From: Candidatus Heimdallarchaeota archaeon
GTDB lineage: Archaea; Asgardarchaeota; Heimdallarchaeia; Heimdallarchaeales; Heimdallarchaeaceae
Length of the DNA stretch: 24,669 nucleotides
Direction of reading: 5' to 3'
Assembly (NCBI GenBank): GCA_023135215.1
Contig: JAGLTP010000110.1
Location: forward strand, 1-24,669
Shown here: piece after piece, positions 8,945 to 15,966 of the stretch
How positions within the stretch are numbered: position 1 is the first letter of the stretch
Layout of the letters: each line of letters opens with the position of its first letter
Translations under genes and position numbers: made by a program
The notes under the pieces: generated by a model
Databases searched by the model: none
Told to the model about the DNA's origin: nothing
What the model saw: the letters and a program-made list of their open reading frames with translations, nothing else

Positions 8945-9676
8945 ATGAGAAGAATGTCTGATGAAAAGAAAAAGAAAGAAAAAGAAGATTTTCGTTCTTC
9001 CTTAACTGATGCATACAAATCATTTGATTCTGAATTAGACGAAACTAAAGAAAAGGATAAACAAAAGAAACAAGAAATTATTGAGGAAGGAATTGAGAGG
9101 ATAGAGAAAAAATCCTCAAAAGAGTTAGGTTCATCAAAGATACTTGCTGCAAAAATACTTGATATCAGACAAAAGGCAGGAATGACACAAACAATAGGAA
9201 CTGCTGGAAAAATTAAAACCCCCATCCTTTTTGGTAAAGATGATTTCAAACAGAAACTCGTAAGAGAATTATTAGTTATAGGTACAGAAGAATTAGCTGA
9301 TATTGGGAGTGTTATAACCATTGCTAACTTAGTGGATTACTTCAGAGAAACCAGACCTAATTGGAAAATAAAAACAGGAGAAATTTTAGAAGCTCTTAAG
9401 GTAATGGAGAAAAAAGACGTGATACCAAAAAGAGTTGATATTGGTGATGAGGAGGTTCTCATTAGATTCAAACCTATTGAGTTATCACAAGACATTCAAC
9501 AAGTGCTTATATTATCTACAGGATTACCATTCCTAACAATTGAAAAGATAGCAAGTCATTTAGGTTGGCCAATAGAAAGAGCTCAAAACACATTGACTGT
9601 TATGAATAAATTAGATATAGCAGTTCTAGATGGGGAAACAGGAAATTATTATTTCCCTGGAGTGAGTGATATCTAA
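8945..9676 (+). CDS. ESCRT-II Vps22/Vps36-like protein (EAP30 domain)
   Basis: A 243-residue protein that I assign to the EAP30 family, the Vps22/Vps36 core of ESCRT-II, which in eukaryotes links cargo-binding ESCRTs to the membrane-remodelling ESCRT-III. Residues 1-65 are rich in Lys and Glu and probably coiled coil. Residues 66-110 match the helical linker. Residues about 105-175 form winged helix 1 (GSVITIANLVDYF, then ALKVMEKKDVIPKRV). Residues 178-240 form winged helix 2, with LTIEKIASHLGWPIERAQ facing VTVSEIKASLKWETERAR of human SNF8/Vps22 and a matching YYFPG against YWLPA end. It is cytoplasmic, with no membrane segment. It stands alone, with no Vps25, Vps4 or ubiquitin gene beside it. 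ATG 8954 is an alternative start. A generic winged-helix regulator is the main alternative. Confidence 0.75.
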   Translation: MRRMSDEKKKKEKEDFRSSLTDAYKSFDSELDETKEKDKQKKQEIIEEGIERIEKKSSKELGSSKILAAKILDIRQKAGMTQTIGTAGKIKTPILFGKDDFKQKLVRELLVIGTEELADIGSVITIANLVDYFRETRPNWKIKTGEILEALKVMEKKDVIPKRVDIGDEEVLIRFKPIELSQDIQQVLILSTGLPFLTIEKIASHLGWPIERAQNTLTVMNKLDIAVLDGETGNYYFPGVSDI

Positions 9677-9736
9677 TAAAATTACCTTTTTGCATTTTAC
9701 GAATAATTTATAAAGTAACAAACACTCAATAAGCTT

Positions 9737-9771
9737 GGCGAGATCAAACAAATATTTTATTTGATCTCGCC
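9737..9771. repeat. Perfect 12-bp inverted repeat (hairpin) between convergent genes
   Basis: The arms GGCGAGATCAAA (9737-9748) and TTTGATCTCGCC (9760-9771) are perfectly complementary around an 11-base AT-rich spacer, with three more possible A-T pairs inside. It lies 60 bases after the Vps22-like stop and 42 bases before the uridine phosphorylase stop. It is followed by a tract of repeated CCCT at 9770-9782. A TATA-like TTTATAAAG lies about 25 bases upstream (near 9709-9717). It could be a bidirectional transcription barrier, an RNA-stability element, or part of a small RNA; the sequence cannot decide. Confidence 0.8.
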
Positions 9772-9812
9772 CTCCCTCCCTCATTTTCTTCCAGAATTAC
9801 CCTTAATCTAAA

Positions 9813-10646
9813 TCACTTTTGCCTGAACCAGTATTTTGAATTCAGTTTTGCTTTTTCTTCATCCATCTCTGCAAGAACTTTCACAGCATAATTTGCAGCT
9901 TTTATTGCTTCTTTTTCACCTAACGTTCCAAATTCATTAGTAACTCTATTAGCATAAACAGCGCATATGGCTCCAGCTCTCTTACCAAAGATTTGAGATA
10001 AAGTAAAGATGTGGGAAGCTTCCATTTCGATATTTATCACACCCATTTTTTGTAAATCAGGAACAATAGTATCTGTCTTTGATATTTTGTAATCGTTGAA
10101 ACCTGGTCTTCCTTGACCAAGATAAAAGCTTGAAGATGATGCAGCTACACCAACATGATAAGTGTAACCTAGGTTTTCACAAGCTTCTATGAGTGCTAGG
10201 ACAACTTCATAATGAGCTGTTGCAGGATAGCTTTCAGGAACATAGTGTATACTTGATCCTTCCATTTTCACTGCACCAGTATTAATTACTAAATCGCCAA
10301 GCTCAACACCAGGTTGTATCACTCCTGTAGAACCTACCCTTAGAAAAGTATCACAGCCTATATTCATCAATTCAGTTAAAGCAATTTCACAAGCAGGGGT
10401 GCCTATTCCAGTAGAAGTTACACTGATTGGGACACCATGAACCTTCCCTGTAAAAGAATAGTACTGACGATGTGTTGCTATTTCTTTAAATTCATCCCAT
10501 GTTCTAGCAATTCTTTTTGCTCTGTCTGGATCTCCTGGGAGCAAAACAGGTCCTAGAAGATCATTTGGTTTACATTCAATGTGGTATTGTTTTCCCTCTT
10601 CAAAAGTTGGTTTATCAGCTGATACTTTCTTTCCGTTATTGTGCAT
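9813..10646 (-). CDS. udp: Uridine phosphorylase
   Basis: A 277-residue nucleoside phosphorylase that splits uridine with phosphate into uracil and ribose 1-phosphate. Seen: LLPGDPDRAKRIA near residue 35, THRQYYSFTG, the phosphate-binding RVGSTGVIQPGVELGD, the GQGRPGF loop that keeps the Gln and Arg which in E. coli Udp contact the uracil ring, IEMEAS (ribose-binding Met and Glu) and AVYANR. The reading frame stays open upstream to 10772, but those 42 residues overlap the HMG-CoA reductase gene and are not family-like. The ATG at 10646 is chosen because a TATA box lies about 20 bases upstream. It should be a monocistronic, leaderless gene in pyrimidine salvage. A purine specificity is less likely. 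Confidence 0.9.
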   Translation of the reverse strand: MHNNGKKVSADKPTFEEGKQYHIECKPNDLLGPVLLPGDPDRAKRIARTWDEFKEIATHRQYYSFTGKVHGVPISVTSTGIGTPACEIALTELMNIGCDTFLRVGSTGVIQPGVELGDLVINTGAVKMEGSSIHYVPESYPATAHYEVVLALIEACENLGYTYHVGVAASSSSFYLGQGRPGFNDYKISKTDTIVPDLQKMGVINIEMEASHIFTLSQIFGKRAGAICAVYANRVTNEFGTLGEKEAIKAANYAVKVLAEMDEEKAKLNSKYWFRQK

Positions 10647-10662
10647 GATAATATATTTAGAA

Positions 10663-10670
10663 TTATATAA
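10663..10670 (-). promoter_or_regulatory. TATA box of the uridine phosphorylase gene
   Basis: TTATATAA on the minus strand, about 20 bases before the ATG at 10646. It supports the short start and a leaderless message. Confidence 0.55.
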
Positions 10671-10710
10671 TAAAAAGATTTCACAGAAGAGGTTACCATC
10701 CTTGGAAAGG

Positions 10711-11973
10711 TTAAGCATTAAGATTATCAAGAATATCCTTTGCGCGATCAAATGAAATTTTTTCTTCTTCAATCATCTGTTGTGCAATTTCCTCTATTTT
10801 GTCACCCTTAGCTCCTGCGTTTATAGCAATATTTCTAGCATGTAAGGTCATATGACCACTTTGGATACCTTCAGATACTAAAGCACGAAGTGCTGCTACA
10901 TTTTGTGCTAAACCTACTGCAGCAACAACACATGCAAATTCTTCAACATTAGAAACACCGAGGATCTTTAATACAGCTTTATAGGTTGGATTCATGTTAA
11001 TAGCACCTCCAAGTACACCTATTGATAGAGGAATCTCTAGACAACCGAATAAATCGCCATTATTATTTTTCGTGAATTTAGTGAGTGATTTATATCCACC
11101 ATCCTTCGTAGCATAAACATGAGCTCCTGCCTCTACGGCCCTAGTATCATTTCCAGTTGCTAACAACACTGCTATGATCCCATTCATTATACCTTTGTTA
11201 TGTGTAGCACATCTGTATGGGTCATGATCAGCTAGGTCATAAGCAAGAAGGATTTTATCTACTATATTCTCTCCCCCTAATTCTTTTTTATCAAACACAG
11301 CTTCTACTTTCACATATCTTTTGTCTGATAGATTTGAAATGATACGAAGAAGCACTGTACCTCCAGTTAATTTCTCAATTTCTGGTTTTAAGGCTTCCAA
11401 CATTGTGTTTACTGCATTCGCACCCATAGCATCTTTTACATCGACTATAAGGTGCAATACAAGATAGGACTCTAATTGTCCTTTTATTCTTCTAATCTCT
11501 ATATCTTTAGCTCCCCCACCTAGATCAGTTAAAATCTTGTTTGTTGAATTAGCTATTTCCAGTAGATTAGAAATATTAGATTGAATTTTCTTCTCAGCTA
11601 ATTTAAAATCATGAACACTCAACACTTGAATTTGACCAGTAGCGAAAGATCCTGAATATTCAGCTTTAAAACCTCCTGACTTTCTGACTATTTTTGCAGC
11701 ATGACTAGCTGCTGCAACTACAGAAGTTTCTTCAATTGCCATTGGTACTAAGTACTCTTTTCCATTAACAATGAAGTTTGTTGCGATTCCTAATGGAAGA
11801 GAGAGTCTTCCCACAACATTTTCTATCATAAAACTTAGAGCTTCATCACTAATTGTTTTACCTTCAAGATTAGTTATTTCCTCTTCAGTAAGTTCAAGCA
11901 ATTTTGCGATAATATTTCTTCTCTCTTCAACAGTTAGATTGTAAAAATTGGGAATCCGTGAACTAAAGGTCAT
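10711..11973 (-). CDS. mvaA: Hydroxymethylglutaryl-CoA reductase, class II
   Basis: A 420-residue enzyme reducing HMG-CoA to mevalonate, the committed step toward archaeal isoprenoid lipids. It is of class II: it opens with SRIPNFYNLTVEERR, has EETSVVAAAS (catalytic Glu at 81/82), the DAMGAN cofactor loop (181-186), ATHNKGIMNG with Lys260, GNDTRAVEAGAH with Asp276 and GHMTLHARNIA with His374. The Lys-Asp and Lys-His spacings (16 and 114) equal those of the Pseudomonas mevalonii enzyme. Class I is the usual archaeal form; class II occurs mostly in bacteria and in a few archaea such as Archaeoglobus, so this gene may have an exchange history. A TATA-like element 25 bases upstream predicts a leaderless message. 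All catalytic residues are present. Confidence 0.95.
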   Translation of the reverse strand: MTFSSRIPNFYNLTVEERRNIIAKLLELTEEEITNLEGKTISDEALSFMIENVVGRLSLPLGIATNFIVNGKEYLVPMAIEETSVVAAASHAAKIVRKSGGFKAEYSGSFATGQIQVLSVHDFKLAEKKIQSNISNLLEIANSTNKILTDLGGGAKDIEIRRIKGQLESYLVLHLIVDVKDAMGANAVNTMLEALKPEIEKLTGGTVLLRIISNLSDKRYVKVEAVFDKKELGGENIVDKILLAYDLADHDPYRCATHNKGIMNGIIAVLLATGNDTRAVEAGAHVYATKDGGYKSLTKFTKNNNGDLFGCLEIPLSIGVLGGAINMNPTYKAVLKILGVSNVEEFACVVAAVGLAQNVAALRALVSEGIQSGHMTLHARNIAINAGAKGDKIEEIAQQMIEEEKISFDRAKDILDNLNA

Positions 11974-11993
11974 ATATCTAATGCAAAAACAGC

Positions 11994-12003
11994 AATTAAA
12001 AAG
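11994..12003 (-). promoter_or_regulatory. TATA-like element of the HMG-CoA reductase gene
   Basis: CTTTTTAATT on the minus strand, centred 25 bases before the ATG at 11973, predicting a leaderless transcript. Confidence 0.45.
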
Positions 12004-12015
12004 GTTTTTTCAATA

Positions 12016-12234
12016 TTATAATTCTTCAAGTACTTGGATCTTTTGATCCTTGAATTGTCTCATTATATTTGTAACATAACCCGCAATTTGATTTCTCATC
12101 TTCTTTGACATGGTTGAACATACTTCTTCTACAACATGTTTGTTATTTTGAAAATCATTATTTAATTGGTCGTGAAAGTCTCTTACTATTTGTTTGGAAA
12201 TTCTTTTTATCTGGCTTGTGCGGATGTTACCCAT
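12016..12234 (-). CDS. rps17e: Small ribosomal subunit protein eS17
   Basis: A 72-residue basic ribosomal protein found in archaea and eukaryotes but not bacteria. Seen: MGNIRTSQIKRISKQIV at the start, NDFQNNKHVVEE in the middle and SKKMRNQIAGYVTNIMRQ near the end, matching the archaeal eS17 pattern (RIR..IKR, DF..NK..VEE, SKK.RN.IAGY). Length is normal for archaea. It is placed alone between metabolic and KaiC-like genes. A TATA-like stretch at 12264-12274 (minus GATTTAAAATT) lies about 34 bases upstream, giving a short leader. Identification is firm. Confidence 0.93.
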   Translation of the reverse strand: MGNIRTSQIKRISKQIVRDFHDQLNNDFQNNKHVVEEVCSTMSKKMRNQIAGYVTNIMRQFKDQKIQVLEEL

Positions 12235-12263
12235 TTAATCACTATCTGGTGCTTTTTACAATT

Positions 12264-12274
12264 AATTTTAAATC
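12264..12274 (-). promoter_or_regulatory. TATA-like element of the eS17 gene
   Basis: GATTTAAAATT on the minus strand, centred about 34 bases before the ATG at 12234. It also lies just downstream of the KaiC-like gene, so eS17 need not depend on that gene for transcription. Confidence 0.4.
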
Positions 12275-12307
12275 TTACTATCAAAGAGGTATTTAGTAAA
12301 GAGAGAG

Positions 12308-13027
12308 TTAGAAGTAAAATTGCTCAGTTGCATATACCTCAATACCATTTGAAGTAATGGAAAGAGGACGTTCTATCATTTCGTGTTTTAATCCACGCAT
12401 TTTGCGAATGTTTAGACTTCTAATTGCTACATTATTGAGATATTCATAATTTAGGATAATTACTCCTTGACTCATGAATTCTTCAACACCAAAACGGCTA
12501 ACTTCTCTTCCTCTCATCTCACTTGTTAAAATTGTTGTACACTCTAATGAGGACATTACAGCACTTAATTTCAGTATTTGTCTTCGAATTTGTTGTTCAG
12601 ATTCCATTGATAATGCAAGAGCTGTTATACTATCTATAACTACTCGCTCTGCAGATGTTTTATCTATAACCTCTACTAGTTGTGTGATTAGCTCATCAAC
12701 ATCAACTTCTGTTTGATATTTTTCTTCAGAACCTACTCCAGCTCTGGGACTGAAACCATCAATAAGAACTAGTAAATTGTCTTTTTCCAAATCTTTTAAA
12801 TTCCATCCAAAATTAAGACATTCTTCACGTACATGTGCAGGATGTTCGTCAAAAGATACAAAAATACCGCTTTCTCCTCCAGAAACTATTCCATGATATA
12901 GAAATTGCACTCCAAAAGTAGATTTCCCTGCTCCTGCAGGTCCTGAAACGAGTATTGTTCTACCTCGAGGAAATCCTCCACCAATTATACGATCTAATCC
13001 GATTATTCCGGTTTCTATAAGTTCCAT
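12308..13027 (-). CDS. Single-domain KaiC-like RecA-fold ATPase
   Basis: A 239-residue cytoplasmic ATPase of the KaiC/RadA group. Seen: TGIIGLDRIIGGGFPRG at the start, Walker A GPAGAGKST (29-37), FVSFDEHP with acidic residues at 60-61 where KaiC has its catalytic Glu pair, Walker B RVVIDS (128-133), and the family C-terminal stretch IRKMRGLKHEMIERPLSI. Only one KaiC domain is present, so it is not a cyanobacterial clock protein. Archaeal single-domain homologues often work in signalling and are phosphorylated or bind partner proteins. It follows the PIN-repeat gene by 55 bases on the same strand, but a TATA-like stretch at 13045-13056 suggests its own promoter. Specific role unknown. Confidence 0.88.
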   Translation of the reverse strand: MELIETGIIGLDRIIGGGFPRGRTILVSGPAGAGKSTFGVQFLYHGIVSGGESGIFVSFDEHPAHVREECLNFGWNLKDLEKDNLLVLIDGFSPRAGVGSEEKYQTEVDVDELITQLVEVIDKTSAERVVIDSITALALSMESEQQIRRQILKLSAVMSSLECTTILTSEMRGREVSRFGVEEFMSQGVIILNYEYLNNVAIRSLNIRKMRGLKHEMIERPLSITSNGIEVYATEQFYF

Positions 13028-13044
13028 AAGTGCAATTGTTTTAC

Positions 13045-13056
13045 GATATAAAAAAA
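13045..13056 (-). promoter_or_regulatory. TATA-like element of the KaiC-like gene
   Basis: A T-run ending in TTATATC on the minus strand, about 23 bases before the ATG at 13027. The preceding T-run could also help end transcription of the PIN-repeat gene. Confidence 0.4.
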
Positions 13057-13082
13057 ATTTCGGAAGTGATAGCTAATTTTTG

Positions 13083-14888
13083 TCATTTTTCCTCGATTTT
13101 CTTTATATCCCATCCACCTGTTGATCGAAAAGCTATAGTTGGTTGAGACAAATTGTCTATATGCATTAGAAGCTCTACATCATATTTCTTTCTAAAATGT
13201 GAAGAAGCTTTAACAAATTTGTAGTTGCCATCAACAATGTGGATAACTGTACCTAACGAAGCTTTGCTTGAAAGTTCTGAAGTTTCATCTATTATACCAA
13301 CTCTTGACATCATTTCCCAATTCATTGTTCTTATCAATGGATGACTTCTGCCCTTACTATGAACATTCACAGTTCCCAAGCAATAAAATGAGGATTTATG
13401 TGCGGTTGAAAGCGAAGAGTAGGGAGTGAAATTAGATTTAAGAAAGCTTTGTAGTTCTTTTGGACTAGATTTTAATTTGAGCTGTAATTGGTAGCTGGAT
13501 TTAATATCAGGAAACTTCTTGATAAGCAAATTATATAGTTCCATTACTTCCGATTTAGCTGAAGAAAATCCTGCAAAATACAACCAGCTTAAATATTCTA
13601 GACATGCAATACATAATCCTTTGTTGTTTCCATTCAGAGATAAGTGGAATGTTTGTGCAAACATTAAACTTGCTTTCTTTAATTCTCCCAATTGCATATA
13701 TTTGAATCCAAGTTGATTTATAAATTCAATATTATCATAATCATAATCTGTAGTTTTTTCTATAATTCTTTCTCCTCCCAGAATCACTGTTAGAAGAATC
13801 AATGCAGGAATAACGTTAAAAACATCACTTCTTTGATGCGTATTACACTTATCTTCAAAGGCTGGTGTGAAGTATGAATTTAGTCGATGCAATTGACCAG
13901 AAAGTAGCAATAGGATCATTCTAAGGAAATGAATATCAATGCTAAGTTCACTAATTTCCTTTGTACCTTGAAATAAAATCATCATCAGCTTGTCCATGTA
14001 AACTCTTGCTAAGTCAAGCTTCTTGTTTTCGATTAAACAAATACAACCTAAGTATTGTAGTCTTCCAAGTAGAAGAAGTGCTTCATTGTAAGTTGAGTGA
14101 TCTTCTATTATATCGATAGCTAGTTTCCAATCAATTATATGATCTGTAATTTCTCTGACTCTAGTCAGAATCTCACCTTCTAATTCCTGATAGTTTCCCT
14201 GTACAAAATCCTCTTCTAAGTGTGTAAGATCACTTTGAACCTCAACAAGTAATTCTCTAAGCTGTAATGATTCAATTGAAAATCCATCTACTTCTTTCAT
14301 ATCTTTTGGAGCTGCTAGTGTTAATCTCTCTTCATATTCCGTACGTATAACAGAGATAGCAGAATCAAGTATTTTTCTAATACGCTTTACTGGATCATAA
14401 CGATTTGTACTCTCAACTGAATATCTTATTTCAGCTGTAAAAAGTCGTGATTCCAGCTCTTTAAGAAAGTGTTCAGAACTTTTCTCTTGATTTTCTTCAA
14501 TAACGTAGCTAGCAAAAGCACTATCAGTAAGAGTAGACAATCCAATTAATTCTGCAACTTCTAATAATTTGAGATCGCTACTAACTATGGTAGCTTTTAT
14601 TTTCTCAGCTAGATAAATCACCGCTAAATCAGGTTTCTGAGGAAGGCTAGTTGATTCTTCACTTAATCTTCGAATGAATTTCTGAAAGTCTACTTCTTTT
14701 ATCTCTTTTACTTTAACATGAGGTATGATTTCCCTTTGAACGAAAAACCGCAATTCATTTTTCACATAAGTAGGGATAGCCACCTCTGCTTTGATTTCTG
14801 TAAGAATTTTTGCAAATTTACGATAGGTACTAGGATTGTGTTGAAAACCTGAGATAAAGAAATTAGTATCGATTACATATAGTGACAT
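13083..14888 (-). CDS. PIN-domain protein with long helical-repeat C-terminal region
   Basis: A 601-residue protein. Residues 1-130 form a PIN nuclease domain with all expected acids: Asp7 in YVIDTNFF, Glu45 in YVKNELRFF, Asp87 in KPDLAVIYLA and Asp105 in VSSDLKLL. Residues from about 190 to 480 are helical and TPR-like, with no clean consensus; the last 100 residues look like a separate small domain. The PIN domain should cleave RNA, with the helical region binding a partner or substrate. ATG 14888 is chosen over 14912 because the TATA box at 14921-14930 is only about 13 bases from the upstream ATG but 37 from this one, and because VIDTN then sits at the N-terminus. No antitoxin gene adjoins it, so a VapBC pair is unlikely. 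Confidence 0.8.
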   Translation of the reverse strand: MSLYVIDTNFFISGFQHNPSTYRKFAKILTEIKAEVAIPTYVKNELRFFVQREIIPHVKVKEIKEVDFQKFIRRLSEESTSLPQKPDLAVIYLAEKIKATIVSSDLKLLEVAELIGLSTLTDSAFASYVIEENQEKSSEHFLKELESRLFTAEIRYSVESTNRYDPVKRIRKILDSAISVIRTEYEERLTLAAPKDMKEVDGFSIESLQLRELLVEVQSDLTHLEEDFVQGNYQELEGEILTRVREITDHIIDWKLAIDIIEDHSTYNEALLLLGRLQYLGCICLIENKKLDLARVYMDKLMMILFQGTKEISELSIDIHFLRMILLLLSGQLHRLNSYFTPAFEDKCNTHQRSDVFNVIPALILLTVILGGERIIEKTTDYDYDNIEFINQLGFKYMQLGELKKASLMFAQTFHLSLNGNNKGLCIACLEYLSWLYFAGFSSAKSEVMELYNLLIKKFPDIKSSYQLQLKLKSSPKELQSFLKSNFTPYSSLSTAHKSSFYCLGTVNVHSKGRSHPLIRTMNWEMMSRVGIIDETSELSSKASLGTVIHIVDGNYKFVKASSHFRKKYDVELLMHIDNLSQPTIAFRSTGGWDIKKIEEK

Positions 14889-14920
14889 TAATCTATGTAA
14901 AAACAAGCGCATATTTTAAT

Positions 14921-14930
14921 ATTTATACTA
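14921..14930 (-). promoter_or_regulatory. TATA box of the PIN-repeat gene
   Basis: TAGTATAAAT on the minus strand. Its position decides the start codon: the upstream ATG at 14912 would lie before the transcription start, and the one at 14888 just after it. Confidence 0.5.
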
Positions 14931-14942
14931 AAAATGCAATAA

Positions 14943-15866
14943 TTAGACTAAAAGAGAATCATACATGTCTTTTAATCCATCTTTTAACTTGATTTGTGGA
15001 GAATAATTCAGCAATTCCTTAGCAAGTTTAAGTGAAGTAAAACTCTCTCTGATATCTCCTTCTCTAGGTTCTTTGTGAACAAGTTCCAATTCTTTTCCAC
15101 TTATTTGAACTAACAGATTAGCTAATTCTAGAATAGTCGTAGGTTCTCCAGAACCAATATTAATAGTTTTATTAGTTATATGCTTATTTTCCAAAGCAAG
15201 CTCAATAGCAGCGGTGATGTCTTTAATATGTACAAAATCCCTAGTCTGATTACCATCTCCTTCAATGATGGGAGATTGATTGTTTTTTATTGTTTTTATA
15301 AATTTAAAAATGACACCAGCATATGGATCATCCTCTTTCTGAAGAGGGCTGTAAATATTAAATGGAAGGAGGGTGATTGAGTTTAGACCAAAAAGATCGG
15401 AATATAAGCTAACATATTTTTCAGCAACTAATTTGCTCATTCCATATGGTGATAGAGGATTACGAGGATGTTCTTCTGTTATTGGTAGGAACTGAGGGTT
15501 TCCATAGGTGGCTGCAGAACTTATAAAAACAAATCTATCAATATTCTTCTTTCTAGAGAACTCAAGTAGGTTTAGAGTACCGAGAATGTTCGTTTCCGCA
15601 TCTAAAATAGGATTAACTGTAGATTTTGCAATGCTAATCTGAGCTGCACAATGAATGATATGTTCTACTTTAGGTAATAGCGAATAAGTTTCTTGATCTC
15701 TTATATCTCCTTTAATGAAAATAACATCTGCAGGTGGATTTATTTTGGAATCTAACATATTATCAAGTATGCAGATTTGGTATTTCTCCTTCAATTGAAG
15801 ATAAGTATAATACCCAATTTGTCCTAACCCTCCTGTTATTAGTACAGTTTCTTTATGTTCACTCAT
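14943..15866 (-). CDS. NAD-dependent sugar-nucleotide epimerase/dehydratase (GalE-like)
   Basis: A 307-residue extended short-chain dehydrogenase acting on nucleotide sugars, probably UDP-glucose 4-epimerase-like, supplying sugars for glycans or glycolipids. Seen: the Rossmann loop GGLGQIG (12-18), acidic residue after strand 2 (ILDN), CAAQ, the active-site SSAATYG and YGMSK (Tyr141, Lys145), and a nucleotide-binding NQTRDFVHIKD. The ATG at 15866 has a TATA-like CTTTTAAAAAG 26 bases upstream (leaderless); an in-frame TTG at 15875 would be too close to it. It is divergent from the inositol-phosphate synthase genes by 100 bases, which may reflect shared use in glycolipid headgroup synthesis. 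Exact substrate is unresolved. Confidence 0.87.
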   Translation of the reverse strand: MSEHKETVLITGGLGQIGYYTYLQLKEKYQICILDNMLDSKINPPADVIFIKGDIRDQETYSLLPKVEHIIHCAAQISIAKSTVNPILDAETNILGTLNLLEFSRKKNIDRFVFISSAATYGNPQFLPITEEHPRNPLSPYGMSKLVAEKYVSLYSDLFGLNSITLLPFNIYSPLQKEDDPYAGVIFKFIKTIKNNQSPIIEGDGNQTRDFVHIKDITAAIELALENKHITNKTINIGSGEPTTILELANLLVQISGKELELVHKEPREGDIRESFTSLKLAKELLNYSPQIKLKDGLKDMYDSLLV

Positions 15867-15886
15867 ACATATCAAATAGGGTAAAA

Positions 15887-15897
15887 CTTTTTAAAAG
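15887..15897 (-). promoter_or_regulatory. TATA-like element of the epimerase gene
   Basis: CTTTTAAAAAG on the minus strand, centred 26 bases before the ATG at 15866. Confidence 0.5.
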
Positions 15898-15920
15898 CAT
15901 AACGCTCTTTTGCTCATTAG

Positions 15921-15928
15921 TTTAAATA
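15921..15928 (+). promoter_or_regulatory. TATA-like element of the inositol-phosphate synthase pair
   Basis: TTTAAATA, placing the transcription start near 15950. The resulting leader of about 17 bases carries the ribosome site AGGTGA at 15957-15962, four bases before the ATG. Confidence 0.5.
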
Positions 15929-15966
15929 TTTCTTTTGGATTTCCAAAGAAATACATAGGTGAGTTA

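Noticed and set aside
9769..9783. G-quadruplex on the minus strand
   Set aside because: Only three GGG runs are present; a standard quadruplex needs four.
10647..10772. N-terminal extension of uridine phosphorylase
   Set aside because: The 42 extra residues overlap the HMG-CoA reductase gene, are not family-like, and lie upstream of the promoter.
13083..14888. VapC toxin of a toxin-antitoxin pair
   Set aside because: The protein is about four times VapC length and no small antitoxin gene adjoins it.
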